A stretch of 14,060 nucleotides of DNA from JBGZEX01 sp041846495 (GTDB taxonomy: Bacteria; Bacteroidota; Bacteroidia; Bacteroidales; Marinifilaceae). Positions 5,387 to 14,006 of the stretch are shown here, piece after piece (positions within the stretch are counted from its first letter, which is position 1; each line of letters opens with the position of its first letter). Where the stretch lies: assembly GCA_041846495.1 (NCBI GenBank), contig JBGZEX010000062.1, positions 1-14,060 of the forward strand, in the 5' to 3' direction. The position numbers were made by a program, and so were the translations under genes. The notes beneath the pieces were generated by a model that saw only the letters and a list, made by a program, of their open reading frames with translations, was not told the DNA's origin and ran no database searches.

Positions 5387-8232
5387 TTTTCCCGTTTTTT
5401 ATCACCCGTATACAACAAAATATAATTATCGATATCTATATACTCCCTGAAAGCCTCCGACAACATTTCGGGCGTAATACTTTCCAAATCCCGCTCGTAG
5501 GAATCGAATTCCTCCAGCGTCTCTCCGTTTTTCAGAAGGGTCGTCAGCGTCGTCCGCCAGGCAGGAGCCGCTTCCGCATTCAAGGTCTCGCGTTTGGCTA
5601 TGAGGAAGGATTTTTTAATGCTTTCCAATTCCCGCTCACTTATTTCTTCGCAACGAAGCCGTTCCAATATTTGCAGCAAGGTCTTTTCGATTTTCTCCAT
5701 ATTGCTTCCGTCCGCCGAAACATCGAGGTCAAAATAATACGTACCGTAAGGTTTCCCTTCGTAGCCCAAGGAAACATAAGGAGAATATACCCACGAATTT
5801 TCTTCTCTCAATACGGAAATCAGACGGTTGCGAATGATATGGCGCATCAGCTTCAAAAGCAGGGTGTTCTTTTGTCCCGGACGATAACGACCGCAGAAAA
5901 GGAATCGGAAATCCGACCGGCCTTCCCCGTCTCCGGGAAAATTTTCGGTTGTCTTTCCCTCGGGTATACGGAATTCCGGACAGCTAAACTCCGGTGCGGC
6001 GGAAAAAGGGATGGAACCGAATACCGAAACGAAGTTCCGAATAAGAGAATCCGCATTCTTTCCTCCGCAAATCACATAAGTCGTTCCTTCCGTCGGGGCA
6101 TACAATTTACGGTAAAAGGAAGCTATGCTGTCCAAATCGAGTTTTTCCACATCTTCCCGCAACGGCTGTCTGTAAGAGGCGGGAAGCGATGCCCCGGTCA
6201 ACTCGTCCATACGCGCCGCAAGCGCTCTTCCGGAAGAACGCTTAAGCATCTTTTCCAATAAAGTCTCCTTGCCGCAAGCCGTCAGCAAATCCCGGCGCGC
6301 CTCTTCGAAATCTTTGTAATTCAACTCCGGATAAAATATTTTCTCGTATATCAAATTGAAGAACTCCTTCGCATTCTCCTCGGATGCCATACCTATGAAA
6401 CCGTGCCAATGATTTTCTATTGCCGTATTGAGAGATATCCCTTTTTCATAAAGGAAATCGTTAAGTTTTTCTCTCCCGGCTTTCGCTATCCCCCCCATAT
6501 CCATATATCCGGCCGTACCTTCCAAAAAGGGATATGCCTCTTCCGAAAGAGAGGAAAGACCGGTAGGAGCAAACGAGGCCAGGAAGAGAGCGGAGCTCCC
6601 GGTGGGTTTCAACACCAAACGGATTCCGTTTTTCATCACCACTTCCCTAATCCCCGTATTCCCGTAATTCCGTATTTCCGCTATGCAGGCGGAATCGAAA
6701 CGGGAAGATGCCGAAAGACAGGCGGGAGGAGGCGTCGCCCCGGCCTCATCCTTTTCCTTCCGCACATAGACATAAGGAGCCGGCATACTCCCGAATCCCT
6801 TATTCCACGAAGCGGAGATTTCCTCTTCCGTAAGCGGCCCGTCGAATCCCGGATGACTCGTACATGCCGCCAAGAGGGTATGCCGCATAGCCTCCACCCA
6901 CTCCTTCAGCAAATCCTGCAATCTTTCTCCCGGCTCGCTTTCCACCGTACGCATCACCTCTTTCATTTGAGAGGAATCCGTAATACGGCAATCTCCCGAA
7001 ACGAAGTATTCCGTAAATTCGTCGCACCATATTCCGGAACTCCTGCCGGAAAAATCCGGCGATAAGGCATTTTCCCGGCAAAAAACCCGCTTTACGTCCT
7101 CCAACTCCTCCTTCTCCCAACCCCTCTCAATCAAATACCGGATTTCCCCCGCTATCCTCGAAATCCGGGACATCAATTCTCCGCGTTCCCGCCCCTCGAC
7201 AATCAGGGTAAAATGATTTTTATCGGCAAGATACCAATGATCCGAAATGCGGCAATCCACGCCCATAGCATCCAAACGGGCCTGAAGAGCCCTTACGGCC
7301 AAAGCTTCCCTCGCATGCCGTACGGCATCTTCCACCGTCCTCTCCACCGTTGCGGAATGGGGTATTATCAACTCTATTCCGGTTTTCGTCTGCAACGTAT
7401 CCCGTATCTCCATCATATTTATTCCCTTGTCATAGCTTAACGGAATCGGAGATAGCGGCGTGGAAAAAGGCGGATTTCTCAAAGAGGAAAACATCTCTCT
7501 TATCTTCGTCTCCGTTTCCCGGAGAGATATGTCCCCCACAACGATAAGAGCCGCCATGGAAGGGATATACCACTTCCCGTAATACCCGTTAAGAATGGCG
7601 GGAGTCATACGCATTATATCCCCGGCTTCGCCCAAAGGCATCCGCCGGCTGAAAATTCCGTTGCCGATCTTCAGCGGATAAAAACCGTCCCCCGGATCGA
7701 ATCCCCGCAATTCTTCCAGAATAATACCTTTTTCGCTTTCGACTTTCTCTTCGTCTATCGACATGGCTTCCATCCATTCTTTGACGATGAGAAAGGCATT
7801 ATCCAAAACCTCCTCCCTGTTTTTGTCCGTAGGAACGGCAAACATATAAACCGTACGGTCGAATCCGGTATAAGCGTTTATATCTTCCCCGTATTTCATT
7901 CCCAATCTTTCGAGATACTCCACTAAAGTACGTTTCGGAAAACGGGCGGTACCTCCGAATGCAATATGTTCGAGGAAATGGGCACATCCCTTCTCTTCCT
8001 CCGTTTCCAGTAAAGATCCCGCCCGTAATACCAAGCGAAATTCCACCCGGGAGGAAGGATGGGCGTTAGGCAATATAAGATAACGGAAGCCGTTCTCCAG
8101 ACATCCTTCCACACAGGTTTCCGGCAAACGGATAGGTCGGGACCGGGCAAGGGCTCCATGCCGGAACGAGCCGGCCGCACACATAATCGCCATGCCCAAC
8201 AACAGACTGAAAACCGGCTTATTTCTTTTCAT
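5383..8232 (-). CDS. Exported M16-family zinc peptidase, PqqL/FusC-like two-domain form
   Basis: This is a 949-residue protein with an N-terminal signal sequence (about 1-29) and therefore probably periplasmic. The N-terminal M16 domain carries the inverted zinc motif H85-F-L-E88-H89 with the third ligand expected at E165 or E167 in VESEKGIILEE, so it should be active. An inactive second M16 half starts at about residue 510; its conserved RNRLISVLREENSWVYSP segment lies about 800-817 and resembles the Arg/Tyr substrate-binding region of the family. The length fits single-chain PqqL and FusC (about 930 residues), which cut imported proteins in the periplasm. The start overlaps the end of the preceding lipoprotein gene by 14 bases and the stop overlaps the ChaN-like start, so translation is probably coupled. 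The family call is firm; the substrate is inferred only from context. Confidence 0.93.
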   Translation of the reverse strand: MKRNKPVFSLLLGMAIMCAAGSFRHGALARSRPIRLPETCVEGCLENGFRYLILPNAHPSSRVEFRLVLRAGSLLETEEEKGCAHFLEHIAFGGTARFPKRTLVEYLERLGMKYGEDINAYTGFDRTVYMFAVPTDKNREEVLDNAFLIVKEWMEAMSIDEEKVESEKGIILEELRGFDPGDGFYPLKIGNGIFSRRMPLGEAGDIMRMTPAILNGYYGKWYIPSMAALIVVGDISLRETETKIREMFSSLRNPPFSTPLSPIPLSYDKGINMMEIRDTLQTKTGIELIIPHSATVERTVEDAVRHAREALAVRALQARLDAMGVDCRISDHWYLADKNHFTLIVEGRERGELMSRISRIAGEIRYLIERGWEKEELEDVKRVFCRENALSPDFSGRSSGIWCDEFTEYFVSGDCRITDSSQMKEVMRTVESEPGERLQDLLKEWVEAMRHTLLAACTSHPGFDGPLTEEEISASWNKGFGSMPAPYVYVRKEKDEAGATPPPACLSASSRFDSACIAEIRNYGNTGIREVVMKNGIRLVLKPTGSSALFLASFAPTGLSSLSEEAYPFLEGTAGYMDMGGIAKAGREKLNDFLYEKGISLNTAIENHWHGFIGMASEENAKEFFNLIYEKIFYPELNYKDFEEARRDLLTACGKETLLEKMLKRSSGRALAARMDELTGASLPASYRQPLREDVEKLDLDSIASFYRKLYAPTEGTTYVICGGKNADSLIRNFVSVFGSIPFSAAPEFSCPEFRIPEGKTTENFPGDGEGRSDFRFLFCGRYRPGQKNTLLLKLMRHIIRNRLISVLREENSWVYSPYVSLGYEGKPYGTYYFDLDVSADGSNMEKIEKTLLQILERLRCEEISERELESIKKSFLIAKRETLNAEAAPAWRTTLTTLLKNGETLEEFDSYERDLESITPEMLSEAFREYIDIDNYILLYTGDKKREK
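7966..7980 (-). other. HxxEH zinc-binding motif of the M16 peptidase
   Basis: The codons read His-Phe-Leu-Glu-His (residues 85-89). In M16 peptidases the two His bind zinc and the Glu activates water. The motif is intact, in contrast to the second half of the protein, where I see no equivalent. Confidence 0.93.
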
Positions 8233-9412
8233 AAGTCGTATATATCCGCGTATACCCGTCGGCCAGAGAATGACTGAAAGAAAAGCGAAAAGTCATTTTC
8301 TTATTTTTAAAATCCATACGTCCTTCGGGCTTAACGAAATTAATCTTATCCTTAATCTCATCCCTCATAACGGAATAGGTCATGAGATAGTAAGCGGGAT
8401 CGGCGGTTCCGTCCACGGCTTCCAGCTCCTTCGCCGTTTCATTGCCTTCGGCTATCAATTTTTTCTGTTTCTCCCAGGGAGTAAAACAATATTCGAAAGG
8501 AACGGTTTCCGTTTCATCCCCGCCTCCCGTTAGCTTAATTCCGAAAAAGAATAAGTCCGCTTTCCCGTCGGAAATATCGAATAATTTGATATTATCCAGT
8601 TTCATTGTAAATACGCCCGGATTTTGCTTATTCCAATCGAGGAGTTCGGTTATCGCCTTATAGTTCGGACCGGCCTCGGGTACGAACCAGTATTCGTCGT
8701 TGAATACCGTTTCTCTCTGAAGTACCCAGCCCATATACTCGTTCAATCCGAACGGATTTGTTTCCATCTTGAGCACGGGCATGTCTTCCGTAGCCTTTTC
8801 ACTAAGGGTAATAATCGTCTTTTCGTCGTATTCCTTCGTAAATGCCTGTGCAAAAGAAATAGAACGTTCGCTCGCCGGGCTCATCACTTTCGTACGACAG
8901 GTCACGACTCCCATCCAGTCCGTAAGGTCTATGCCGAACTTCGACTTATACGAAGCTATCAACTTCTTCTGCCTTTCGTCAAGTCCCATAAACACCGCAT
9001 CGGGTTTTACCCGCACCGACAATTCTCTTTCCAACTTCATCGTTTCGGGCAATTTCGGTATCCCCAATTTGAAAAAAGTTTCTTCGGTCAAAACATTTTT
9101 GCGATTGGAATAAATTTTAAGCGATGCTTCGGTTTCTCCCGCCCCGACGGAGACGGGATTGCCTTCGAGACGAATTACCCCCTGCGTATCGTCGAGGACT
9201 TCAAAGCGAAGGAGGACATCCTCCGGCAAAGGATTGGTAAGGGCAATATTTACGGTAAGCGGGCTCGCCTTACTTTCTTCGAGATAAGGAGTCTCCTCCG
9301 CAAAAGACAAATAAATCCGATTGATTCCTTCATATCCTTTCTCCCTGTCTTCGACCGAACATGCCGGCAACAAAACAATATATGCGACAAGGCTCATACA
9401 TAAATTTTTCAT
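8219..9412 (-). CDS. SusCD-associated lipoprotein, DUF4929-like
   Basis: This is a 397-residue protein starting at the ATG at 9410-9412, which has an AGAAAGGA-like ribosome site just upstream and leads straight into a type II signal peptide (LLPAC, lipidated Cys18). An in-frame ATG at 9466 is possible but would add 18 residues and overlap the SusD gene. After the Cys comes the acidic SVEDRE, which may direct surface display. Residues about 30-130 look like a beta-sandwich (Calx-beta or DUF1735-like style: PLTVNIALTNPLPEDVLLRFEV), followed by a C-terminal region with TDWMGVVTCRTKV and GLNEYMGWVLQ motifs. From memory this fits the DUF4929 family found beside SusCD in Bacteroidetes; I could not check this. 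It lies between SusD and the M16 peptidase, so it may help bind the substrate at the surface. Gene certain, family moderately sure. Confidence 0.8.
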   Translation of the reverse strand: MKNLCMSLVAYIVLLPACSVEDREKGYEGINRIYLSFAEETPYLEESKASPLTVNIALTNPLPEDVLLRFEVLDDTQGVIRLEGNPVSVGAGETEASLKIYSNRKNVLTEETFFKLGIPKLPETMKLERELSVRVKPDAVFMGLDERQKKLIASYKSKFGIDLTDWMGVVTCRTKVMSPASERSISFAQAFTKEYDEKTIITLSEKATEDMPVLKMETNPFGLNEYMGWVLQRETVFNDEYWFVPEAGPNYKAITELLDWNKQNPGVFTMKLDNIKLFDISDGKADLFFFGIKLTGGGDETETVPFEYCFTPWEKQKKLIAEGNETAKELEAVDGTADPAYYLMTYSVMRDEIKDKINFVKPEGRMDFKNKKMTFRFSFSHSLADGYTRIYTTYEKK

Positions 9413-9444
9413 TTCCTTTCTGTTTATAATCATCGTATTTCGTA

Positions 9445-10878
9445 TTATCGAATGATTTCGGACCATCCTTCGTTCTGATTCATATTCCTGTTATACAGGT
9501 ATTCCTTCGAGGGTATCGGGAAATTCCACCTGTAATCGTCCGCTCCGATTTTTTTCAACTTCATCGTCCCGGATTTATTCCATCCGGACATAAGATTTTT
9601 TCTCAACCGTTTCAGATCGAAATAGCGTTCTCCTTCTCCGACGAATTCTTTGCGTTTTTCCTGCAATATGCTCTGCAACAACAGCTCTCCTCCCGTTTCG
9701 GACAAGAGGGCGGCAGTCCGTCGTTTCAGATATTCGTTCATGACTTCGACGGCCTTCGGTTCGAACGCCTTTCCCATTCTGCAATAGGCTTCGGCCAGAA
9801 TGAAACAAGCCCCCGACACCCGCTGTCTGCACACCGTATGAAAAACACGTCCTTCTTTATTCTCTTTATTGTATTTTCCGAAACAAAGTTCCGCATTCTT
9901 CTTATTCGAAACAAAAGGACAGGAAAAGACGGAGGCCTCTTTCCTCACATCGCCTTCATCGTAAAGAGACGAAAGAGACGGATTTACCCTGACGTAATCC
10001 CCGAGCTCCCTGGTCATATTGATATCTCTGTAATAGGGGTTGGGATTGAACCACGAAAATACCCGCTCACGGCATTCCGAATCCCCCCAAAGTTTCCGGT
10101 ATGTCTCTTTATCCAAAACCTCGTATCCGCCCTGCTGCCGGATGACTTCAAGAGCGTAAGCCGCTGCCTTATCGTAATTGGAGGTATAAAGTTCCAATTC
10201 CGCCAATATATAATACGCGCTCCGGGGAGAAAACCAGTATTCGTTCCGGCTTTCGTAATTCGATGCCAAAGCTTGCATCAATAATGTCCGGATACTGTCC
10301 GCACACACCTTGATGGTGGCACGGGGCAAAGATTCCAGCTCGAGTTTGCTTTTAAGAGGAATTCCCTCTCTTTCGTTTCCATCGGAATAATCGGGAGCGA
10401 AAAGCCGGAGGAGATTGAAAAAGGCATAGGCTTTCAGCACATGAGCCTCGGCAATAATTCCCGTGATAACTTCTTTTTCTCCGGGCGTATCTCCGGCGAG
10501 CAGTCGCACCCGCTCCAAAACGGCATTCGCCCCGCCTACGGCCGCATAATAACCTTGCCATAAGGAAAGTGCAAGATGTTCCACAGGCAGAGGTGCCCAT
10601 TCGTAAAGCTCTTTCAAACCTACATTCTTGGAAAGGAGTTCGGTCGGTTCGAAATCGTCGCTCAACATGGAAAGTTCGAAAGAGGCATCGGGTAGCAGGG
10701 CGTAAGCCGTAGCCAAAAGTTCTCTCGCTTTTTCGGGCGTCGATATGGCATCCGGATCGGAAAACTGATTTTCGTAAGGAATATTGAGAGAACACGACAG
10801 ATAGAAAAGCGATAAAAAAAACGGTATTTGTTTGATAACCACCCGATAAATACAATTGTATACTAAGGAATACATCAT
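9445..10878 (-). CDS. RagB/SusD family outer-membrane lipoprotein
   Basis: This is a 477-residue protein, slightly short for the family. It has a long N-terminal region and a hydrophobic segment ending in FYLSC (Cys29), so it is a lipoprotein expected on the cell surface, where SusD proteins form the lid of the SusC channel. Family signatures include the TPR-like helices with GIIAEAHVLKAYAFFNLLRL (about 138-157), RKEFVGEGERYFDLKR (about 409-424) and the closing block RWNFPIPSKEYLYN...NQNEGW (about 450-473). Two adjacent ATG codons start the frame; a GTG about 12 codons later would give a more typical signal peptide and cannot be excluded. The gap from the SusC stop is only 7 bases. The ligand is not predictable from sequence. 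Confidence 0.95.
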   Translation of the reverse strand: MMYSLVYNCIYRVVIKQIPFFLSLFYLSCSLNIPYENQFSDPDAISTPEKARELLATAYALLPDASFELSMLSDDFEPTELLSKNVGLKELYEWAPLPVEHLALSLWQGYYAAVGGANAVLERVRLLAGDTPGEKEVITGIIAEAHVLKAYAFFNLLRLFAPDYSDGNEREGIPLKSKLELESLPRATIKVCADSIRTLLMQALASNYESRNEYWFSPRSAYYILAELELYTSNYDKAAAYALEVIRQQGGYEVLDKETYRKLWGDSECRERVFSWFNPNPYYRDINMTRELGDYVRVNPSLSSLYDEGDVRKEASVFSCPFVSNKKNAELCFGKYNKENKEGRVFHTVCRQRVSGACFILAEAYCRMGKAFEPKAVEVMNEYLKRRTAALLSETGGELLLQSILQEKRKEFVGEGERYFDLKRLRKNLMSGWNKSGTMKLKKIGADDYRWNFPIPSKEYLYNRNMNQNEGWSEIIR

Positions 10879-10885
10879 GCGAAAA

Positions 10886-13800
10886 TTAAAAAGTCAAGTT
10901 CAAATTAAGCGTCAATACGGGTTGAAGAGTCCCGGCCAAAGAGCCGGTCTCGGGATCGGATTCTCCGTAAGGCGTAAGGGTAAAAAGATTGGAAGCCTGA
11001 AATGCCGCATTCGCATATCTGATAACGGGGCAATACTTCCGAAGAAAGGTTCCCGGAACCCGGTAGCGTAAAGAAAGCATGGAAAGCCGGAGGAAATCGC
11101 TTTTACCTACCGTCCTCGTATTCGGATAAGTCAAGGAAGCTATGGCCGAAGAGCTGTAAAAGGGAGAATGATAGTATTTATCCCGGTCTCCCTTCTTAAA
11201 CCACATATTCTGCAATTGTCCTTTGATGGCATTTTTATAAGAGTCGCTCATCGAGCGTACATATGCAAAACCATAGGGTTTCATCCCTCCGAAAACATAG
11301 TAGAAATCCATATCGAAATCGATATTCCGGCAGGAAAAACCGAAATTTACCGAACCGGAAAAAGGCGGCGTTCCGTGTCCCAGGGAGAAGATATTTTCCT
11401 TGGATACGTTCCGTATGGCGGAAATCTCTTCTCCGCCGGCCCCTTGAAATACGGGAAGTCCCGTAATAGGATTCACCCCCAAGGATTTCAATCCGAATAT
11501 GAGGTCGTAGGGTTTTCCGGTTTCGTAATCCGGCACCAATGCCGTTTCGCTCGTATAAAGCCGGTCGGTATAATAGAGATCCACCACCTTATTGCGATTA
11601 TATGCCAAAGTCCCCCGTAAAGTGAAACGATAATCTCCCCTCTCGAGAATATTCAGCCGGGAGCCGAGTTCGTATCCCTCATTACGGAGTACGCCTATAT
11701 TGGATTTCATCGTCGGGAAACCGTTAGAAAGGGCAATGGGTACATCCAAAAGAGCATCCTTCGTCTCCCTGCGGTAAAAATTGATTTCTATCGAAAATCT
11801 CTTCATAATCTCCGCCGACAAAGCAAGGTCGAATGTCTCCGTCTGCTCCGCCCGGAGGTGCAAATTGGGAAGAGCCCGGAGGTGGAGCCGGCGCACTCCG
11901 GCGTAATAATCCGCAGTATAGGAGAACGTACCTATGGTCGCTTCTGCGGATACGCCCGCCAAATTGGCAATTCGCCCGTAAGAAGCCCTTAAATTAAGCC
12001 GGGAAATATATCCCTTCTCTTTAAATAAAGGATATTCGCCGAGAATCCATCCCGCTCCCACAGCCCAGGCGGCATTCCACCTCTTCCCTGCGGGAAGTAC
12101 CGATGAGGCGTCCGCCTTATACGTAGCGAACAAATCGTATACGGCATCGTAAGTATAACCGAATACCATCCCCCATCCCATCTGAGCGATTTTTTCCTTA
12201 AAGGAGGCGATCTTCGGTCTCCGGTATCCGGTAAGAGCATGATTTATGGCCGGAGGCGACATACGGTCTCCGACTCCGTATCCGGTAATTCCGACCCGGT
12301 CGGCATTTGTCATATAATAGTCCGTATTCGCTCCTATGACTATATGATGAATTCCGGCTATCATTTTCTCATACGTCACTCTTATATTCGAGGTTATATT
12401 CGTCGTTACCGACTTATCCTTGGTCAACTTACCCCGTGCTTCCTCTTTTTCGAAACTGTTTCTTTCGCTGCTTGAAGTCGAGGGAACAAGACTCATATCC
12501 TCATTGAGAAGGAGGTCGACTCCGGTCACGGCATCGACCGACAGCGCATCGAAAAATCTGAGATTGACACTCCCGCCGATTCCTCCTTTTTTATCCGTAG
12601 CTTCCCTGACATATTGGTGCATAATATCGTCATAACTACAGTCTCCCCTCGGAAAAGAATAGAGTTTGCCTCTTTTCGTTTCATAAGGATTGAGTTTGTA
12701 AACGAGGTCGGCCGGACTTTCATCACTCCCGTTAGGCGTATCCGTACGTCCGTAGGCCGCATCCGCCGACAAAGAAAGGTATCCCCATTTCCCGATTTGC
12801 TGATCGAGTTTGAGCCCTGCGGCAAAACGTTTGGCATCATTACCCTCGATACGCCCTCCCTGACAAGAGTAATTGAGGGATATCGAATAAGAGGTCTGTT
12901 TCGTCCCTCCTCTAAGGGAGAGATTGTGTTGCCGATATATATTGGCATGTATCAATTCTTTGAACCAATCGGTATGGATTCCCTTAAGCGAATCCAAAAC
13001 GGATTTCCCCGAGGCTATCAGCCGTTCCAAATCGGGCGATGCGGCATGGTATTTCCTATAGTATTCTTCGCTGTACCCGTATCCGGGTGCAGCCGGATTC
13101 CGAAGTCTTCTTTCCAATTCGAGTTTTTCCTCCGTATCCATCATCTCTATGCCCCTGCGTCCCCGGGCGGTAATCCCCATATGCACAGCGTATACGGTTG
13201 TAATCCTTCCATCCGGATTACCTCGTACGGAGGTGATTTCTATCACTCCGTTAGCGGCCTTAACTCCGTACAAAGCACAGGCAACCGCATCTTTCAACAC
13301 CTTTATTTCTTTGATATCCGCCGGATTCATCATCATAAAAGCTTCCGCCGAAATCACAAGGCCGTCTTTAACGTAAAGAGGTTCGTTGGCCATATCGCCC
13401 TTTCGAAAGGAAGAATTGCCGCGAATTCTGATTTTGGGTTTCCGTCCCAAATCTCCCGTATTGATGACCACAAGGCCGGGAACAGCCCCCTGGAGAGCAA
13501 GCGGCATATTGAACATCGGTTTGCTGTTGAGGCGTCTCATATCCACCCGTTGCACAATACCCGACCGCTCCCGTATATCTAACTCGTTTATATTGGGACG
13601 GGCCACGATCAGCGCTTCCTCCAAAATTTCCGCCTTTTCCTCCATGAAAACATCGATTTCCTTTTGCCCCCGATAAGTAATGCGCACCTTTTTCATTCCC
13701 ACGAAACTAAAACTCACGACACCGCCCTCTTCCCAACTCCCGGACAATGTATAACGACCTTCCTCATCCGTCACTGTCGCATACGAGCTTGCCTCGAAGC

Positions 13801-13936
13801 GAACTACGGCTCCCGCTACGGCCTCCCCCCGTAAATTCCTCACAACTCCTTTCAATATTCGGGCCTTCTGCTGAGCGGAAATACCGCAACAAAAACAAAC
13901 CCCCAACAATGCAATATACAACGGCAAACCTCTCAT
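10886..13936 (-). CDS. SusC/RagA family TonB-dependent outer-membrane transporter
   Basis: This is a 1016-residue protein starting at the ATG at 13934-13936; the frame extends eight codons upstream to a TTG, but that start would sit on the promoter -7 element. Domains: signal peptide 1-21 (ending GISAQ); carboxypeptidase-regulatory-like beta domain about 26-105 (LKGVVRNLRGEAVAGAVV ... DEEGRYTL); TonB plug about 118-240 with the SusC signatures ALQGAVPGLVV, RIRGNSSFRKG, LYVKDG and ADIKEIKVLKDA...YGVKAANGVIEI; then the beta barrel to a C-terminal Phe (LTLNLNLTF) as expected for outer-membrane insertion. No STN domain is present, so signalling through an anti-sigma factor is unlikely. It heads the five-gene operon and would import the SusD-captured ligand using TonB energy. 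The length is typical. Confidence 0.96.
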   Translation of the reverse strand: MRGLPLYIALLGVCFCCGISAQQKARILKGVVRNLRGEAVAGAVVRFEASSYATVTDEEGRYTLSGSWEEGGVVSFSFVGMKKVRITYRGQKEIDVFMEEKAEILEEALIVARPNINELDIRERSGIVQRVDMRRLNSKPMFNMPLALQGAVPGLVVINTGDLGRKPKIRIRGNSSFRKGDMANEPLYVKDGLVISAEAFMMMNPADIKEIKVLKDAVACALYGVKAANGVIEITSVRGNPDGRITTVYAVHMGITARGRRGIEMMDTEEKLELERRLRNPAAPGYGYSEEYYRKYHAASPDLERLIASGKSVLDSLKGIHTDWFKELIHANIYRQHNLSLRGGTKQTSYSISLNYSCQGGRIEGNDAKRFAAGLKLDQQIGKWGYLSLSADAAYGRTDTPNGSDESPADLVYKLNPYETKRGKLYSFPRGDCSYDDIMHQYVREATDKKGGIGGSVNLRFFDALSVDAVTGVDLLLNEDMSLVPSTSSSERNSFEKEEARGKLTKDKSVTTNITSNIRVTYEKMIAGIHHIVIGANTDYYMTNADRVGITGYGVGDRMSPPAINHALTGYRRPKIASFKEKIAQMGWGMVFGYTYDAVYDLFATYKADASSVLPAGKRWNAAWAVGAGWILGEYPLFKEKGYISRLNLRASYGRIANLAGVSAEATIGTFSYTADYYAGVRRLHLRALPNLHLRAEQTETFDLALSAEIMKRFSIEINFYRRETKDALLDVPIALSNGFPTMKSNIGVLRNEGYELGSRLNILERGDYRFTLRGTLAYNRNKVVDLYYTDRLYTSETALVPDYETGKPYDLIFGLKSLGVNPITGLPVFQGAGGEEISAIRNVSKENIFSLGHGTPPFSGSVNFGFSCRNIDFDMDFYYVFGGMKPYGFAYVRSMSDSYKNAIKGQLQNMWFKKGDRDKYYHSPFYSSSAIASLTYPNTRTVGKSDFLRLSMLSLRYRVPGTFLRKYCPVIRYANAAFQASNLFTLTPYGESDPETGSLAGTLQPVLTLNLNLTF

Positions 13937-13957
13937 CTTCCATTCTCGGTTTTTCGG

Positions 13958-13989
13958 CAAAAGTACATTCTTCGGCTCGAAGAATCAAT
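13958..13989 (-). promoter_or_regulatory. Bacteroidetes-type promoter of the SusC-to-ChaN operon
   Basis: On the minus strand ATTG (13986-13989) is followed after 20 bases by TACTTTTG (13958-13965), an exact TAnnTTTG element. Transcription would begin around 13951, giving a very short leader of about 15 bases before the SusC ATG. The spacer is filled almost entirely by an inverted repeat, described separately. No other good promoter is visible inside the operon. Confidence 0.65.
13967..13985. promoter_or_regulatory. Perfect 8+8 inverted repeat in the promoter spacer, possible operator
   Basis: The sequence ATTCTTCG-GCT-CGAAGAAT has two perfectly complementary 8-base arms and a 3-base centre. 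It lies between the -33 and -7 elements of the SusC promoter, where a bound dimeric repressor would block RNA polymerase. It does not look like the usual GATAATGATAATCATTATC Fur box. A role as an operator is inferred from position and symmetry only. Confidence 0.5.
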
Positions 13990-14006
13990 CACCTATTATT
14001 GTGATT
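13987..14006. promoter_or_regulatory. Second inverted repeat over the -33 element
   Basis: AATCAC and GTGATT are perfectly complementary 6-base arms separated by 8 AT-rich bases. The site overlaps the -33 element of the SusC promoter and adjoins the 8+8 repeat. The spacing of two half-sites about one and a half helical turns apart suits a dimeric DNA-binding protein, but short arms like these also arise by chance. Confidence 0.35.

Noticed and set aside
4421..5425. Plus-strand open frame (334 codons) through the terminator and opposite the ChaN-like gene
   Set aside because: It starts inside the terminator hairpin and is antisense to well-conserved ChaN family motifs; its Arg/Phe/His-rich composition is typical of a shadow frame.
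5230..6261. Plus-strand open frame (343 codons) opposite the M16 peptidase
   Set aside because: The M16 frame is supported along its full length by family motifs on the other strand; this frame has no recognisable domain.
12614..13582. Plus-strand open frame (322 codons) opposite the SusC gene
   Set aside because: It is antisense to the plug domain and the start of the barrel of SusC; no domain or signal is visible.
4493..13936. Polysaccharide utilisation locus
   Set aside because: SusC and SusD are present, but no glycoside hydrolase, lyase, esterase, sulfatase or hybrid sensor is encoded; the enzyme present is a peptidase.
13937..13960. Upstream extension of SusC to a TTG codon
   Set aside because: It would place the start codon on the promoter -7 element and add a charged stretch before the signal peptide; the ATG at 13936 is better.
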